NCBI GenBank assembly: GCA_016218725.1
Contig: JACRDB010000123.1
Span: forward strand, 1-45,490
DNA length: 45,490 bases
Reading direction: 5' to 3'
Source: Deltaproteobacteria bacterium
GTDB lineage: Bacteria; Myxococcota_A; Polyangia; Polyangiales; Ga0077539
In this document: positions 15,724-24,640 of the stretch, piece after piece
Position numbering within the stretch: the first letter of the stretch is position 1
How the letters are laid out: the number at the start of each line of letters is the position of its first letter
Notes under the pieces: model-generated
The model's input: the letters and a program-made list of their open reading frames with translations, nothing else
Databases searched by the model: none
Told to the model about the DNA's origin: nothing
Translations under genes and position numbers: made by a program

Positions 15724-17175
15724 TCAGGGCGCGAGGTCCGCGCCCTCGTGGCGGGTGATGTGGAACTCCACCCGGCGGTTGGCGGCGCGGCCGTCGGCGG
15801 TGAGGTTGGCCCGGAGCGGGCGGTCCGGGCCATAGCCCTGGGCGACGAGCCGTCCGGGCGCCACGCCGAGCCGCAGGAGGTGCATGCGCACGGCCTCCGC
15901 GCGGCGGCGGGAGAGCTCCAGGTTCTGCTCCCTCGGGCCTACGTCGTCGGTGTGGCCCTGCACCTCCAGGGCCTGGAGCTCCGGGTGCTGCTGGAGCAGC
16001 GCCGCGGTGGTCTCGAGGATCTGGAAGCTCCGCCTCCCGACGATGCGCTCGCTGGCCGGGAGAAAATTGATCGGGTCGCTACCGACGCGCAGCACGCTGC
16101 CTTCGATCACCACGTCCGAGGCGCCGTCGGGGCAGCCGTCGGCGTCGTCCCGGCCGTTGAAGGTCTCTGCCTCCGTGGGGCAGCGGTCCTGGGAGTCGCG
16201 CACCAGGTCGTGGTCGCGGTCCCCTTCGGGGCACCCCGGGCGCGTGGGGTCCGGCGTGCGCCCGCCGGAGGCGCTCGGGCACTGGTCCCGGTGGTCTCCG
16301 ACGCCGTCGCCGTCGCCGTCGGGGTCCGGGCAGCCCGTGCGCGTGGGGTCGGGGTGCTCGCCCTGGGCCACGGTGCGGCAGCGGTCCCGAGGGTCCACCA
16401 CGCCGTCTCCGTCGGTGTCCGGCGCGGGGCACCCCGGCCTGGAGGCGTCCGGGATGGCCCCTTCGGGCTCCTGGGGGCACTGGTCGTTGGCGTCGAGCAC
16501 GCCGTCGAGGTCCCGGTCCGCCGAGAGGGGCGAGTGGAGCTCCGGGGGCCTCGGGGAAGGGCGCTCCCAGGGGTCCGTGGTCACCCCCGGCGGAGGAGCC
16601 CGGAGCGCAAAGGAGAGCCCCACGGTGACGAAGCGAGCGTCCTCGGGGTAGCGCTCGGCGGCGCCCTGCTGGCGCTCGGGCTGGAGCACATGGCCGTAGC
16701 GCACCGACGGCCCCGCCGAGAGCGAGCGGGAGACCGGAAACTCGAAGCCCAGGCCGAGGTCAAAGCCGAGGCGCTGGAGCTCTCCCGTGAACGCAGGCCC
16801 TGCGTTGATGGAAAGGATGAACCTCCCGACGTGACCGATGGGCGGCTCGAAGAGCAGCCCCACGGTGGGCAGGAGCACGGCGCCGAGGTCCTGCGTGGCG
16901 CTCGGGAAGAACCACGACGACACGGAGAACTGCAGCGCCACCGGCGACTCCAGGGTGACCGAGAGGCGCGCGGTCCCCTGCCACGCGGTGCAGTAGCCCT
17001 TGACGTTGCCGTCGAAGCGCGCCGGGTCGCTGTTGCGCTGGTACTCCGACAGCACGGTGCCGTAGCCGCCCTCCAGGCGCAGCGCGAGGTGGTGGAGCCA
17101 CGGCTCGGCCCGGGCCGCCGTCGGCAGCGCCAGGGCGCACAGGAACCACGGCCACCGTACGGGGGCTCGCGTCAT
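15724..17175 (-). CDS. OmpA-family outer-membrane protein with TSP3 repeats
   Basis: A 483-residue protein. The start at 17175 gives a good signal peptide ending TAARA. Residues about 23-215 read as an outer-membrane beta barrel. Residues about 225-355 carry calcium-binding thrombospondin type 3 repeats (DRDLDGVLDANDQCP, DTDGDGVVDPRDRC, DGDGDGVGDHRDQCP, DRDHDLVRDSQDRCP). The C-terminal OmpA domain binds peptidoglycan (LEVQGHTDDVGPREQNLELSRRRAEAV ... GYG, ending ANRRVEFHI). It would link outer membrane and cell wall. It is divergent from the Cys-rich lipoprotein gene, with 116 bp between them. Confidence 0.92.
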   Translation of the reverse strand: MTRAPVRWPWFLCALALPTAARAEPWLHHLALRLEGGYGTVLSEYQRNSDPARFDGNVKGYCTAWQGTARLSVTLESPVALQFSVSSWFFPSATQDLGAVLLPTVGLLFEPPIGHVGRFILSINAGPAFTGELQRLGFDLGLGFEFPVSRSLSAGPSVRYGHVLQPERQQGAAERYPEDARFVTVGLSFALRAPPPGVTTDPWERPSPRPPELHSPLSADRDLDGVLDANDQCPQEPEGAIPDASRPGCPAPDTDGDGVVDPRDRCRTVAQGEHPDPTRTGCPDPDGDGDGVGDHRDQCPSASGGRTPDPTRPGCPEGDRDHDLVRDSQDRCPTEAETFNGRDDADGCPDGASDVVIEGSVLRVGSDPINFLPASERIVGRRSFQILETTAALLQQHPELQALEVQGHTDDVGPREQNLELSRRRAEAVRMHLLRLGVAPGRLVAQGYGPDRPLRANLTADGRAANRRVEFHITRHEGADLAP

Positions 17176-17209
17176 CACCGGTACACGGTGGCGTGCCCTC
17201 GCGGCGATG

Positions 17210-17222
17210 ACAAGTTCCTTGT
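17210..17222. promoter_or_regulatory. Short inverted repeat in divergent region
   Basis: ACAAG-TTC-CTTGT, perfect 5-bp arms, 35 bp upstream of the OmpA-like start and 70 bp before the lipoprotein GTG. It is a possible operator, but short enough to be chance. Confidence 0.3.
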
Positions 17223-17252
17223 GCGCCCTCGACGCCGCACCGGTCGGGTTCC

Positions 17253-17282
17253 TTGACCGCCCGGCCCTGCTGCGCTGACGAT
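17253..17282 (+). promoter_or_regulatory. Possible promoter of Cys-rich lipoprotein gene
   Basis: TTGACC (17253-17258), 18-bp spacer, GACGAT (17277-17282), then GTG at 17292. The -35 is good and the -10 weak. The start codon lies 9 nt after the -10, the same near-leaderless layout seen at several other genes here. Confidence 0.4.
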
Positions 17283-17291
17283 GCTCCCACC

Positions 17292-18656
17292 GTGCGCGCA
17301 CTCCTCCGCCGCTCCCTCCCTCTGGCGCTCTGGGCGCTCGGGGGCTGCGCGCGCTTCGGCGAGGCCGTCGTCGGCGGCGCCGCGCCGGACGCGGGCGGCG
17401 ACGGCGCCATCGATGGCGCCACAACGGACTCCGCCTCGACGGACTCCCGCCCGCAGGACCTGGGCACGGACACCACGGCCATGGACGCCCCGCGAGACGT
17501 CTCCACGGAGCCCCCCCCGGACGGCACTGCCATGGACCTCCCCGAGGACTCGGCCCCCGGGGACGCTCCCCCCACCGACGGCCCTCCCACCGACGGAGGG
17601 TGCCTGCGCGACGAAGATTGCACACCCCCCGGCGACGGAGGCACAACCAGCACCCCGGTGTGTGACCCTGTACGACATGTGTGCGTGGGCTGTGTACGGG
17701 ACGCCCACTGCCCGAGCGGGATGCGCTGCGCGGGGGACAGGTGCGTGCTGGGCTGCGCGGACAGCGCGCGCTGCGCGGCCGGGCAGCTCTGCTGCGAGGG
17801 GCTCTGCGTGGACGTGGAGCGCGCCGCGGCCCACTGCGGGCGCTGCGGACGGGCGTGCGTGGTGCCCGGGGCGCTGCCGGCGTGCCGCGCCGGGGTGTGC
17901 GCGGTGGAGCGCTGCGAAGAGACCAGGGCCGACTGCGACGGGGACGCGCGCAACGGCTGCGAGGTGGAGCTCCGGACGGACCCGTCGCACTGCGGGGCCT
18001 GCGGGGCGTTCTGCCCGTCGCGCCCGAGGGGCTCGGGCACCTGCGTGGGGGGCCTGTGCGGGCTGCGCTGCGACCTCGGCCAGGGGGACTGCAACGGCGA
18101 GCCGTCGGACGGCTGCGAGACCAGCCTCACGACCAGCGTGGTCCATTGTGGGCGCTGCGGAAACCGCTGCGCAGGTCCGCCGCACACGGTCTACGGCTGC
18201 GCCTCCGGGCGCTGCATGCTGGAGCGCTGCGAGGAGGGCTTCGGGGACTGCAACGGCGACCCGGCGGACGGCTGCGAGGCGGAGCTGCGCCGCGACCGCG
18301 CGCACTGCGGAGCCTGCGGCGTGGCCTGCCCCGCGGGTGCGCCCTGCGCGGACGGCGCCTGCGGCGGCGCATGCGCGCCGGGCTCCACCGCATGCGCGGG
18401 TCGCTGCGTGGACCTGTCCTCGGACCCAGCGCACTGCGGGGCCTGCGCCGCACCCTGCCCGACGAGGCCCGGCGCGGCGGCGCTCTGCGCCCTCGGGCGC
18501 TGCGGTTACGCGTGCGAACCAGGGCGCCTGGAGTGCAACCGCGTGGCCGACGACGGGTGCGAGGTGCGCTCCCTGGAGGACCCGGCCCACTGCGGAGGTT
18601 GCAACCAGGCATGCCCCGCCGGGGCCCGCTGCGTGGGCAGCCGGTGCGTGCTGTGA
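17292..18656 (+). CDS. Cys-rich repeat lipoprotein
   Basis: A 454-residue exported protein. The GTG at 17292 gives a compact lipoprotein signal (MRALLRRSLPLALWALGGC); an ATG at 17253 would add 13 residues before it. Residues about 30-120 are an Asp/Thr/Pro linker. The rest holds repeats of the form CNGxxxDGCE...HCGACGxxCP, at least five HCGxC units with DCDGDARNGCE, DCNGEPSDGCE and DCNGDPADGCE segments. This repeat class is common in myxobacterial surface lipoproteins; some databases attach unrelated enzyme names to it. The Asp/Asn loops could bind calcium and the Cys pairs would form disulfides. Function is unknown. Confidence 0.85.
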   Translation: MRALLRRSLPLALWALGGCARFGEAVVGGAAPDAGGDGAIDGATTDSASTDSRPQDLGTDTTAMDAPRDVSTEPPPDGTAMDLPEDSAPGDAPPTDGPPTDGGCLRDEDCTPPGDGGTTSTPVCDPVRHVCVGCVRDAHCPSGMRCAGDRCVLGCADSARCAAGQLCCEGLCVDVERAAAHCGRCGRACVVPGALPACRAGVCAVERCEETRADCDGDARNGCEVELRTDPSHCGACGAFCPSRPRGSGTCVGGLCGLRCDLGQGDCNGEPSDGCETSLTTSVVHCGRCGNRCAGPPHTVYGCASGRCMLERCEEGFGDCNGDPADGCEAELRRDRAHCGACGVACPAGAPCADGACGGACAPGSTACAGRCVDLSSDPAHCGACAAPCPTRPGAAALCALGRCGYACEPGRLECNRVADDGCEVRSLEDPAHCGGCNQACPAGARCVGSRCVL

Positions 18657-18694
18657 AGGCCCTTGCGCACCTTCACCAAGGTGGAATGCAGTCG

Positions 18695-18723
18695 TTGACC
18701 GGGGCTTGGAAGTTCTTTACAGT
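18695..18723 (+). promoter_or_regulatory. Sigma-70-like promoter of pseudokinase gene
   Basis: TTGACC (18695-18700), exact 17-bp spacer, TACAGT (18718-18723). It leaves a leader of about 28 nt containing GAGAGGAG before the ATG at 18758, so this gene has an ordinary leader. Confidence 0.6.
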
Positions 18724-18757
18724 GGTCAAGAGAGCGCCGAGAGGAGTGTTTCCCTCC

Positions 18758-20953
18758 ATGGCTGTCGCGCGACGTACGAAGCAGGTCGGCGGTGCGGTCT
18801 CGGTGGCGGACCCCGAGGACCGCTGGCTCGGGGCCTCGGCGCTGGGCCGCGCGGTGGTCTCTCAGAGGCTCCACCGGGGGCCGTCCCAGGCGCTCTATCT
18901 GTGCCAGGGGCGCGGCGGGGTCGGCGGGGCCTTCACGCTCCGGGTGCTCTCCGCGGGGGAGCCCGCGCTCTCGGAGCGGGACGTGGTGGTGCTCACGGAC
19001 GCGCTCGATCGCCTCCGGGGGCTCCAGCACCCGAGGCTCACGCGGCTGGTGGCCTTTGACCTCGGGGCGCCCTCGGCCCTCCTCCTGCACGCGCGGCCGG
19101 AGCGCCCGAGCCTGCGGGAGTGCATTGACGCCGGCGCCCTCCCTCCGCCGCGGCGCCTGGTGCGCGCCCTGGCCCACGCCGCCGACGCGGCGGAGTACGT
19201 CCAGCGCACCCTCGGGCCCCTCGCGCAGAGGCTCCTCCTGCCCGAGGAGCTCCTGGTGGACGGCGAGCTCGGCTGGCTGGACGGAGCCGGTGTCCTCGGG
19301 GCCTTCCTGGCCGCCGGGAGGCTCCCGGAGCGGCCCTCTGGGCTCCTGGAGCTCGGCTATCTCGTACCGGACCCGTGGTGGGAAGGCGCCCCGGCGAGGG
19401 CGAGCGTGTTCTCCCTTGCCAGCACGGCCTTCGAGGCCCTGACGGGACAGCTGCCCTTCGGGCGCTCGGGCCCCGCAGGGCTCCTGGCGGAGCTGCGCTC
19501 GGGCACGCTCCCCACGGTGTCCGCGTGGTGCCCGGCGGTGCCCGCGGCGGTGGACCAGGTGTTCGCCCGGGCCTGGAGCCTGGAGGGCGAGGGCTTCGAC
19601 GCGCCCGGGGGCTTCGTCAAGGCCCTGCGCGTGGCGCTGGAGGACGAGCCCGGGCGCTCGCCCCTGCGCAGCGGAGTCCACGCGGTGGGTGACGGCTACC
19701 ACGACGACCCGGAGCTCAGCCCCACCCTCGAAGTTCCCGACGCCCTGGTCCCCGCGCCCGCTGTCACACCCTCGCTGGAGCCCCCTCTGCCGTCGGTGGA
19801 GCCCGCCTCCGCGAGGGTCCTTCCCTTGCGGCCCGCCAGGCCCCCGGGGCCCGTGCGTTCCTACGACCCCTCGTGGGAGATGCTCGGCGTCGAGTCTTCG
19901 CCTCCGGAGCCCCCTTCGCTGCCGCGAGCCCTCCGAGACGATCGCACCCCGGAGGTGTCCTACGACCTGGACTCGCTCCGGACCGACCACCCGATACTCT
20001 CCACGCGCGCCGAGCCCACGGCGCCTACGCCGCCCACGGCGCCCACGTCGGAGTCGGCGCCGGACATCACCCTGGAGCTCCCGGACTCCACGCCGGAGCT
20101 CTCGCAGCTGCTCCTGGAGGACCTGGCCCCTGCGCCCGAGGACCCCACGCCGCTCTTCGGGCCCATGGGGCGTCCGACGGAGCTCACCGTCTCGCAGAGG
20201 GTCGCCGCACCTTCACCTACACCCATCCCTTCGCCCCTTCCGAAGCTCTCTCCAGCGCCGGAGATCGCCGCGCCGCGCATCGTGAGCGTCCCGTTCGCGC
20301 GCCCGGAGGTGGCGCCGGCCAACGAGAGTGGCGCCTGGCGGGCGGTGCGGGCGGGCGCCTTTGAGCGCACGACGCTGCGGGTGTCGCGGGTGCTGGGTCT
20401 TTCCACGGTGCTGGCGGCCATGGTGGCGGCGGCGCTGTTGATCTCCGCGACGCGCACGCTGGACCGGTACACCGCGGCGCTGGAGCGCGCCCGGCAGGCG
20501 CCCCCCTCGCCCGCGGCGGTGGTCGCGTCCCCCGCGGCGCCGCTGGCGCCTTCGTCACCGCCCGCCGCCGTGGCGATGGCGCCACCGGCTCCGGCGCCTG
20601 TTGCGACGCCCCCCGCGACGCTGACGGCTCTGGCTCCGGCGCCCGCGGGGCCCTCCCTCGCGGGGCCCACGGAGGCAGCGAGGCAGCGGGTGCTGGCGGC
20701 GGTGCGCGCGCGGGTGAACGACTGCGTCGAGGGCATGGACGAGCGCCGCGTGGTGATCGATGTGACCTACGAGGGCGCCACGGGCGCCGCGCAACGGGTG
20801 AGGGCCCACGCGCCCTTCAACGCGGCGCCGCTGGGGCCCTGCCTGCAGAGCGCGGTGCGGTCGGCGCGCATCGGGGCGTTCCCGGCGCCCAGCTGGGACA
20901 CGCGGCTGGTGTTCCCGATCGCGCAGCCCGCCTGGATGCGCCCGGCGCCCTGA
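18758..20953 (+). CDS. Pseudokinase-like membrane protein with AgmX/PglI-like C-terminus
   Basis: A 731-residue protein. Residues about 25-290 have the layout of a protein kinase (N-lobe strands, LLLPEELLVDGELGWLD where HRDLKPxN and DFG should be, and a C-lobe helix FSLASTAFEALTGQLPFG). The catalytic HRD and DFG motifs are absent, so it is probably a pseudokinase. Residues about 300-540 are a Pro/Glu-rich disordered linker. A single membrane span lies at about 543-563 (STVLAAMVAAALLI). The outer C-terminal part (about 640-731) resembles the AgmX/PglI or TonB-like C-terminal domain (VNDCVEG ... GPCLQSAVRSARIGAFPAP). The start at 18758 follows GAGAGGAG. It may relay signals to an envelope machine; this is inference. 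Confidence 0.8.
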   Translation: MAVARRTKQVGGAVSVADPEDRWLGASALGRAVVSQRLHRGPSQALYLCQGRGGVGGAFTLRVLSAGEPALSERDVVVLTDALDRLRGLQHPRLTRLVAFDLGAPSALLLHARPERPSLRECIDAGALPPPRRLVRALAHAADAAEYVQRTLGPLAQRLLLPEELLVDGELGWLDGAGVLGAFLAAGRLPERPSGLLELGYLVPDPWWEGAPARASVFSLASTAFEALTGQLPFGRSGPAGLLAELRSGTLPTVSAWCPAVPAAVDQVFARAWSLEGEGFDAPGGFVKALRVALEDEPGRSPLRSGVHAVGDGYHDDPELSPTLEVPDALVPAPAVTPSLEPPLPSVEPASARVLPLRPARPPGPVRSYDPSWEMLGVESSPPEPPSLPRALRDDRTPEVSYDLDSLRTDHPILSTRAEPTAPTPPTAPTSESAPDITLELPDSTPELSQLLLEDLAPAPEDPTPLFGPMGRPTELTVSQRVAAPSPTPIPSPLPKLSPAPEIAAPRIVSVPFARPEVAPANESGAWRAVRAGAFERTTLRVSRVLGLSTVLAAMVAAALLISATRTLDRYTAALERARQAPPSPAAVVASPAAPLAPSSPPAAVAMAPPAPAPVATPPATLTALAPAPAGPSLAGPTEAARQRVLAAVRARVNDCVEGMDERRVVIDVTYEGATGAAQRVRAHAPFNAAPLGPCLQSAVRSARIGAFPAPSWDTRLVFPIAQPAWMRPAP

Positions 20954-20960
20954 GGACACC

Positions 20961-22019
20961 GTGTTCGCGATCGAGCTCCTCCCGGCCCAGCACGGTGACT
21001 GCCTTTGGGTGGAGTACGGCGCGCCCACGACCCCCCACCGGATGCTGATTGACGGCGGCACGCCGGGCACCTTCGGGGCCCTCCGCGCCAGGATCGAAGC
21101 GCTCCCGCCCGGGGCCCGACACCTGGAGCTCCTGGTGGTCACGCACATCGACGCGGACCACATCGGCGGGGCCCTGGAGCTGTTGGAGGACGAGGCCCTC
21201 GGGGTGACCTTCGGGGACGTATGGTTCAACGGTTGGGGGCACCTGCCGGAGCCCGACGGCAAGCGCAATGCGCGGCAGGGGGAGGCGCTCTCCAGGGCCC
21301 TTCGGCGGCGGGACCTGCCCTGGAACAAGGCCTTTGACGGCGCCGCGGTGGTGCTCCCGGAGGGGCCGACGCTCCCGGCGGTGACGCTCCCCGGGGCGAT
21401 GACCCTGACCCTGTTCTCCCCTACCGCGGCCACGCTCACGCGGCTGCGCGGGGCCTGGGACCGGGAGCTCCGGAGGGCCGGGCTCACCCCCGGCGGGGCC
21501 CCGGCGCCCGCGGCGCGCACCAGGACGCGGGACCTCGGCCCGCCCGACGTCGCCACGCTGCTCCAGAAGCCCTTCACCCAGGACGAGGCCGAGGCCAACG
21601 GGAGCAGCATCGCCTTCCTGGCGGAGCACGACGGGCGGCGCTGCCTCTTCACGGGCGACGCGCACCCCGTGGTGCTGATGGAGGCCCTGGAGCGCTGGTT
21701 CCTGACGCACCCGGAGCCCTCGCTCCGGCTGGACGCCCTCAAGGTGCCTCACCACGGCAGCGAGAACAACCTCAACTGGGAGTTCCTGTACCGCATCGAG
21801 TGCCCGCGGTACCTGGTGTCCACCGACGGGGGTGTGTTCCACCACCCGGACCCGGAGGCCCTGGCGCGCATCGCCCGCTACGGCGGCCCCGGGGCGGAGC
21901 TGTGCTTCAATTACCGCTCGGAGGAGACCGCCCCCTGGGGGCACCCCTCGCTGGCCCAGCGCTGGGGCCTCCGGGCCCGCTACCCCGACGGCGACGGAGG
22001 GCTCCGGGTGGAGCTCTGA
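20961..22019 (+). CDS. Metallo-beta-lactamase-fold hydrolase (ComEC/Rec2 MBL-like)
   Basis: A 352-residue protein with GTG start 8 nt after the pseudokinase stop, preceded by GAGGACA. MBL motifs: LIDGG near residue 32, THIDADHIGG at about 60-69 (HxDxDH dinuclear metal site), TGDAHP at about 232, and KVPHHGSENN at about 265. The start MFAIELLPAQHGDCLWVEYG resembles stand-alone MBL proteins related to the ComEC C-terminal domain, which act on nucleic acids or phosphodiesters. It has no membrane segment. It is probably co-transcribed with the pseudokinase; its substrate is unknown. Confidence 0.88.
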   Translation: MFAIELLPAQHGDCLWVEYGAPTTPHRMLIDGGTPGTFGALRARIEALPPGARHLELLVVTHIDADHIGGALELLEDEALGVTFGDVWFNGWGHLPEPDGKRNARQGEALSRALRRRDLPWNKAFDGAAVVLPEGPTLPAVTLPGAMTLTLFSPTAATLTRLRGAWDRELRRAGLTPGGAPAPAARTRTRDLGPPDVATLLQKPFTQDEAEANGSSIAFLAEHDGRRCLFTGDAHPVVLMEALERWFLTHPEPSLRLDALKVPHHGSENNLNWEFLYRIECPRYLVSTDGGVFHHPDPEALARIARYGGPGAELCFNYRSEETAPWGHPSLAQRWGLRARYPDGDGGLRVEL

Positions 22020-22033
22020 CCCGGTCATTCATG

Positions 22034-22063
22034 TTGACACTCGTAGCCCGCTGAGGCCATGCT
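22034..22063 (+). promoter_or_regulatory. Possible promoter of XRE regulator gene
   Basis: A perfect TTGACA (22034-22039), 18-bp spacer and weak -10 CATGCT (22058-22063). Transcription would start at the GTG GTG pair at 22067-22072, so the message would be leaderless. Confidence 0.45.
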
Positions 22064-22066
22064 CGG

Positions 22067-22336
22067 GTGGTGACCACCACGGCAGAGCTGAGCACCATCG
22101 CCCGGAGGGTGTCCTACGCGAGGGGGCTGCGCGGGCTCTCGCTCCGGCGCCTCGCGTCGGGCGCGGGGGTGTCTCACGGGACGATCTTTGCGATGGAATC
22201 GCGCGACGCCGACGACGCGTCGGTGTCCACCATCCGGGCGCTGGCGCGGGTGTTGGACGTACACCCGGCGTGGCTGGCCTTCGGCATCGGGGCGGCGCCC
22301 CGCCCCGAGGAGCCCGCCCCGGAGCCCCGTCGGTAG
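22067..22336 (+). CDS. Small XRE-family helix-turn-helix regulator
   Basis: An 89-residue protein that is almost entirely one XRE DNA-binding domain: RRVSYARGLRGLSLRRLASGAGVSHGTIFAMES, then VSTIRALARVLDVHPAWLAFG. Either GTG (22067 or 22070) can start it; the promoter spacing favours 22070. There is no partner domain. The gene lies after the MBL gene and before a convergent lipoprotein gene; targets are unknown. Confidence 0.85.
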   Translation: MVTTTAELSTIARRVSYARGLRGLSLRRLASGAGVSHGTIFAMESRDADDASVSTIRALARVLDVHPAWLAFGIGAAPRPEEPAPEPRR

Positions 22337-22386
22337 CGTACAATACGGTTGACGCCTGCGGGGCCGCCGGGGCCTCGGGGCTCCCC

Positions 22387-22944
22387 TCACCGACACAGCC
22401 CGATGCCCGCCGGCGGCGCCTCTCCCGCCACCGCGGCGACGCAGCGGGCGCCGCAGCCGAGGCGGACGCAGTCCTCGTCGCTCCGGCAGGAGGAGGCGCA
22501 GCCGGGGCCGCAGAAGCCGTTGCATGCGCGCCCGTTGGTCGGCACGCACAGCATCGACGCGAAGAGGTCGCCCATGCGCCACTCGCAGCGCCGCCCCCCG
22601 GTGCAGTCCTCGTCGCCGTCGCACCAGGCCACCAGCGCGCCCTCCCTGGTGCAGGGAAGCACACCGCTCTGCGGGATGCATGCGGGCTCGGCGCCGGGAC
22701 ACCGCAAGCAGCGCTGGTCGGCGTTGTCGCACACGAGCTCCCGGCACCGGGTCCTGCCCGCGACAGCCGCGGCGTCGGGGGCGTCCGCCACCGCAGGGGT
22801 ATCCTCGGGTGGATTGCCGTCGGTGACCTCCGCGGCGCCGTCGGTGGCGTCCGGGACACCCGCGTCGGCGCCGACCACGGACGCGCAACCCGATGAACAC
22901 ACCAGGACCACGAACCAGGTCGCGCGAAGGCTCATGCTACCCAT
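22387..22944 (-). CDS. Cys-rich lipoprotein
   Basis: About 185 residues from the ATG at 22944 (22935 is equally possible). The signal RATWFVVLVCSSGC ends in a lipobox-like SSGC. An Asp/Ala/Pro linker is followed by a Cys-rich region with about 18 Cys (CRELVCDNADQRCLRC, CDGDEDCTGGRRCEW, CNGFCGPGCASSCRSDEDC). The DEDC units resemble small disulfide domains of myxobacterial surface lipoproteins. It is convergent with the XRE gene. Function is unknown. Confidence 0.75.
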   Translation of the reverse strand: MGSMSLRATWFVVLVCSSGCASVVGADAGVPDATDGAAEVTDGNPPEDTPAVADAPDAAAVAGRTRCRELVCDNADQRCLRCPGAEPACIPQSGVLPCTREGALVAWCDGDEDCTGGRRCEWRMGDLFASMLCVPTNGRACNGFCGPGCASSCRSDEDCVRLGCGARCVAAVAGEAPPAGIGLCR

Positions 22945-23076
22945 TGTCTCATGGTCGCCCATTGCTCCGAAGCGCAAGACGCCCGCGCGGCCCGGACCGT
23001 GCGGGCCACCCGATTTTCGCTCTGAGAGGCACCGGCTGTCACCGCGACAGTGCCCCTTCACCGAGGGGAATCGGCT

Positions 23077-23403
23077 TCAGTGCCGGTGACCCGGGTGCCC
23101 ATGCGTGGGCGGCGCAGGCGTCGTCGGGGTCGGCGGAGCCGAAGGAGGGCTCGTCGGCGCCGGAGCCGACGTGACAGCCGCGTCGGGTGTAGCCATCGAA
23201 CCGGAGGGCGTGTGCATCGCGCCGCAGGTGCCGCTCTCGTGTCCCGCACCGCAGGACGCCATGGCTCCATGGCCTCCAGCGTCCTGCGTCGCCACGACCG
23301 CCGCGGTCGGGGGAGGCGCTTGCGCCGCCGGTGGCTGCGACGAGGAGCACGCCGGGAAGGACGCTGCCAGCGCGAGTCGGAGGGCCAGCCGGGAGGGGAG
23401 CAT
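23077..23403 (-). CDS. Small His/Met/Cys-rich lipoprotein, probable metal binder
   Basis: About 108 residues from the ATG at 23403 (an in-frame ATG lies at 23415). Signal RLALRLALAASFPAC ends in a lipobox-like FPAC. The body has a short His/Met/Cys-rich stretch (GGHGAMASCGAGHESGTCGAMH) and a Pro/Thr linker, and ends in HGHPGHRH. These are soft-metal ligands. It lies near the copper-type cluster on the opposite strand, so periplasmic copper binding is a fair inference, though no family was recognised. Confidence 0.65.
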   Translation of the reverse strand: MLPSRLALRLALAASFPACSSSQPPAAQAPPPTAAVVATQDAGGHGAMASCGAGHESGTCGAMHTPSGSMATPDAAVTSAPAPTSPPSAPPTPTTPAPPTHGHPGHRH

Positions 23404-23609
23404 TCGATGAGTCATTCGCAGTGCGCTCGCACCGGCTGTGCCAACCGCCCGCCGGGTCCGTCCGTCGCGAGCGGGTCCCTGCGGGCTCAAGGGAGAACGC
23501 GACCCTCGGGAGCCCCACGGGACGCGCGCTGTAACCCTGCGGATCACAGTCGCCGGGGTGGGTGGAGCCCACCCGGTCACACTCCTACGGCGCCACGGCC
23601 GGACGACGC

Positions 23610-24491
23610 TCAAGGCGCGGTGGTACGCACCAGCACCGCGTCGAGCGCCAGCGAGGCGCCGGAGGCGCGCGTCGAGACCCGGACAAAGCGCCCCGCGCGC
23701 ACTCCGAAGCGGTCAAGGTCCACCAGCGAGGAGCCCTGCACCCCGTCGGCCACGGCCACGAACACGTTGTGCCCTACACCGATCTCCACGCGGTACGGCC
23801 CCGGCGCCGACGAATCGACCACGACCTGCAGGTCCGGCGCGGCGGTGCCGTCGGAGACCAGGTGCTCTTCGGCGGCCATCTGGAGCGTGAGCATCCCGGC
23901 GTTGATCGTCGCGTAGCTCCCGTCGGGCGAGCCCAGGGCGCTCTCCGCGGCCACGACGCCGGCCCGGTAGTGCACGATCGGCATCGCGACGGACGGCAGC
24001 GCCGGGAGCGGTTGCGCGGCAGGCGGCGCCGGCGGCGCCACTGGGACCGGCGGGACCGGCGAGGCCACCTGCTCGGGGACGGGCCTGGGCTCGCTCTGCG
24101 CCGGGGAGGGCGCCGGACGCCGCCGAGCGGGCGCCGGGGCGCGCTGCTCCGTGGTGTGGAAGAACAGCGCCGTCACACCGACGCCGACCGCGAGCGCCAG
24201 TCCGGCCACCGCGACCAGCGGGAGCCACCCACTGCCTGCCGACGGCGCCGCAGGAGCCCTGCCCTGCGGCGCAAACGGCGGCGGCGCAGCCTGCAGGGCC
24301 CCCGGCGGGACCGACGCCATCGCTTGTGTAGGCTCGGGCCCCGTAAAGGGCGGCGGAGCCCACGCGGACGAAGCCGCCGTCGCCGGCCACGACGGCGGAG
24401 CCGCCGGGAGCTGCACCGTCTGGCCGCAGGTCATGCACGCCGGGGCGCCTGGATGAAGCGGCGCGCGACATCGAGAACACCACCCGGTCAT
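23610..24491 (-). CDS. Zinc-ribbon single-span membrane protein, kinase-like architecture without kinase
   Basis: A 293-residue protein; the start at 24491 has AGGGGAG upstream. Residues 1-25 are a zinc ribbon (CSRC at 5-8, CMTC at 19-22), spaced like that of the kinase at 13443. A Pro/Ala linker is followed by one membrane span at about 84-104 (LPLVAVAGLALAVGVGVTALFF), another Pro-rich linker, and an outer beta domain of about 120 residues (GSPDGSYATINAG ... PYRVEIGVGHNVFV ... VDLDRFGVRAGRFVRV). That last part matches the kinase C-terminal domain by eye. It looks like the kinase with the catalytic domain removed. It may be a receptor or partner; function is unknown. Confidence 0.8.
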   Translation of the reverse strand: MTGWCSRCRAPLHPGAPACMTCGQTVQLPAAPPSWPATAASSAWAPPPFTGPEPTQAMASVPPGALQAAPPPFAPQGRAPAAPSAGSGWLPLVAVAGLALAVGVGVTALFFHTTEQRAPAPARRRPAPSPAQSEPRPVPEQVASPVPPVPVAPPAPPAAQPLPALPSVAMPIVHYRAGVVAAESALGSPDGSYATINAGMLTLQMAAEEHLVSDGTAAPDLQVVVDSSAPGPYRVEIGVGHNVFVAVADGVQGSSLVDLDRFGVRAGRFVRVSTRASGASLALDAVLVRTTAP

Positions 24492-24640
24492 GTGATCTCC
24501 CCTGCGGCGTCCACCGCGCAGCGACCCGACGGCGACACTATGCGAGCGGGTCCCGGGGGCGGTCAAGCGACCAGTGTGACATCCGGAGAGGCGCCGGAAC
24601 GGTTTCTGCTTGACCGCCACGACCGCAGAGGAGCCTCACT

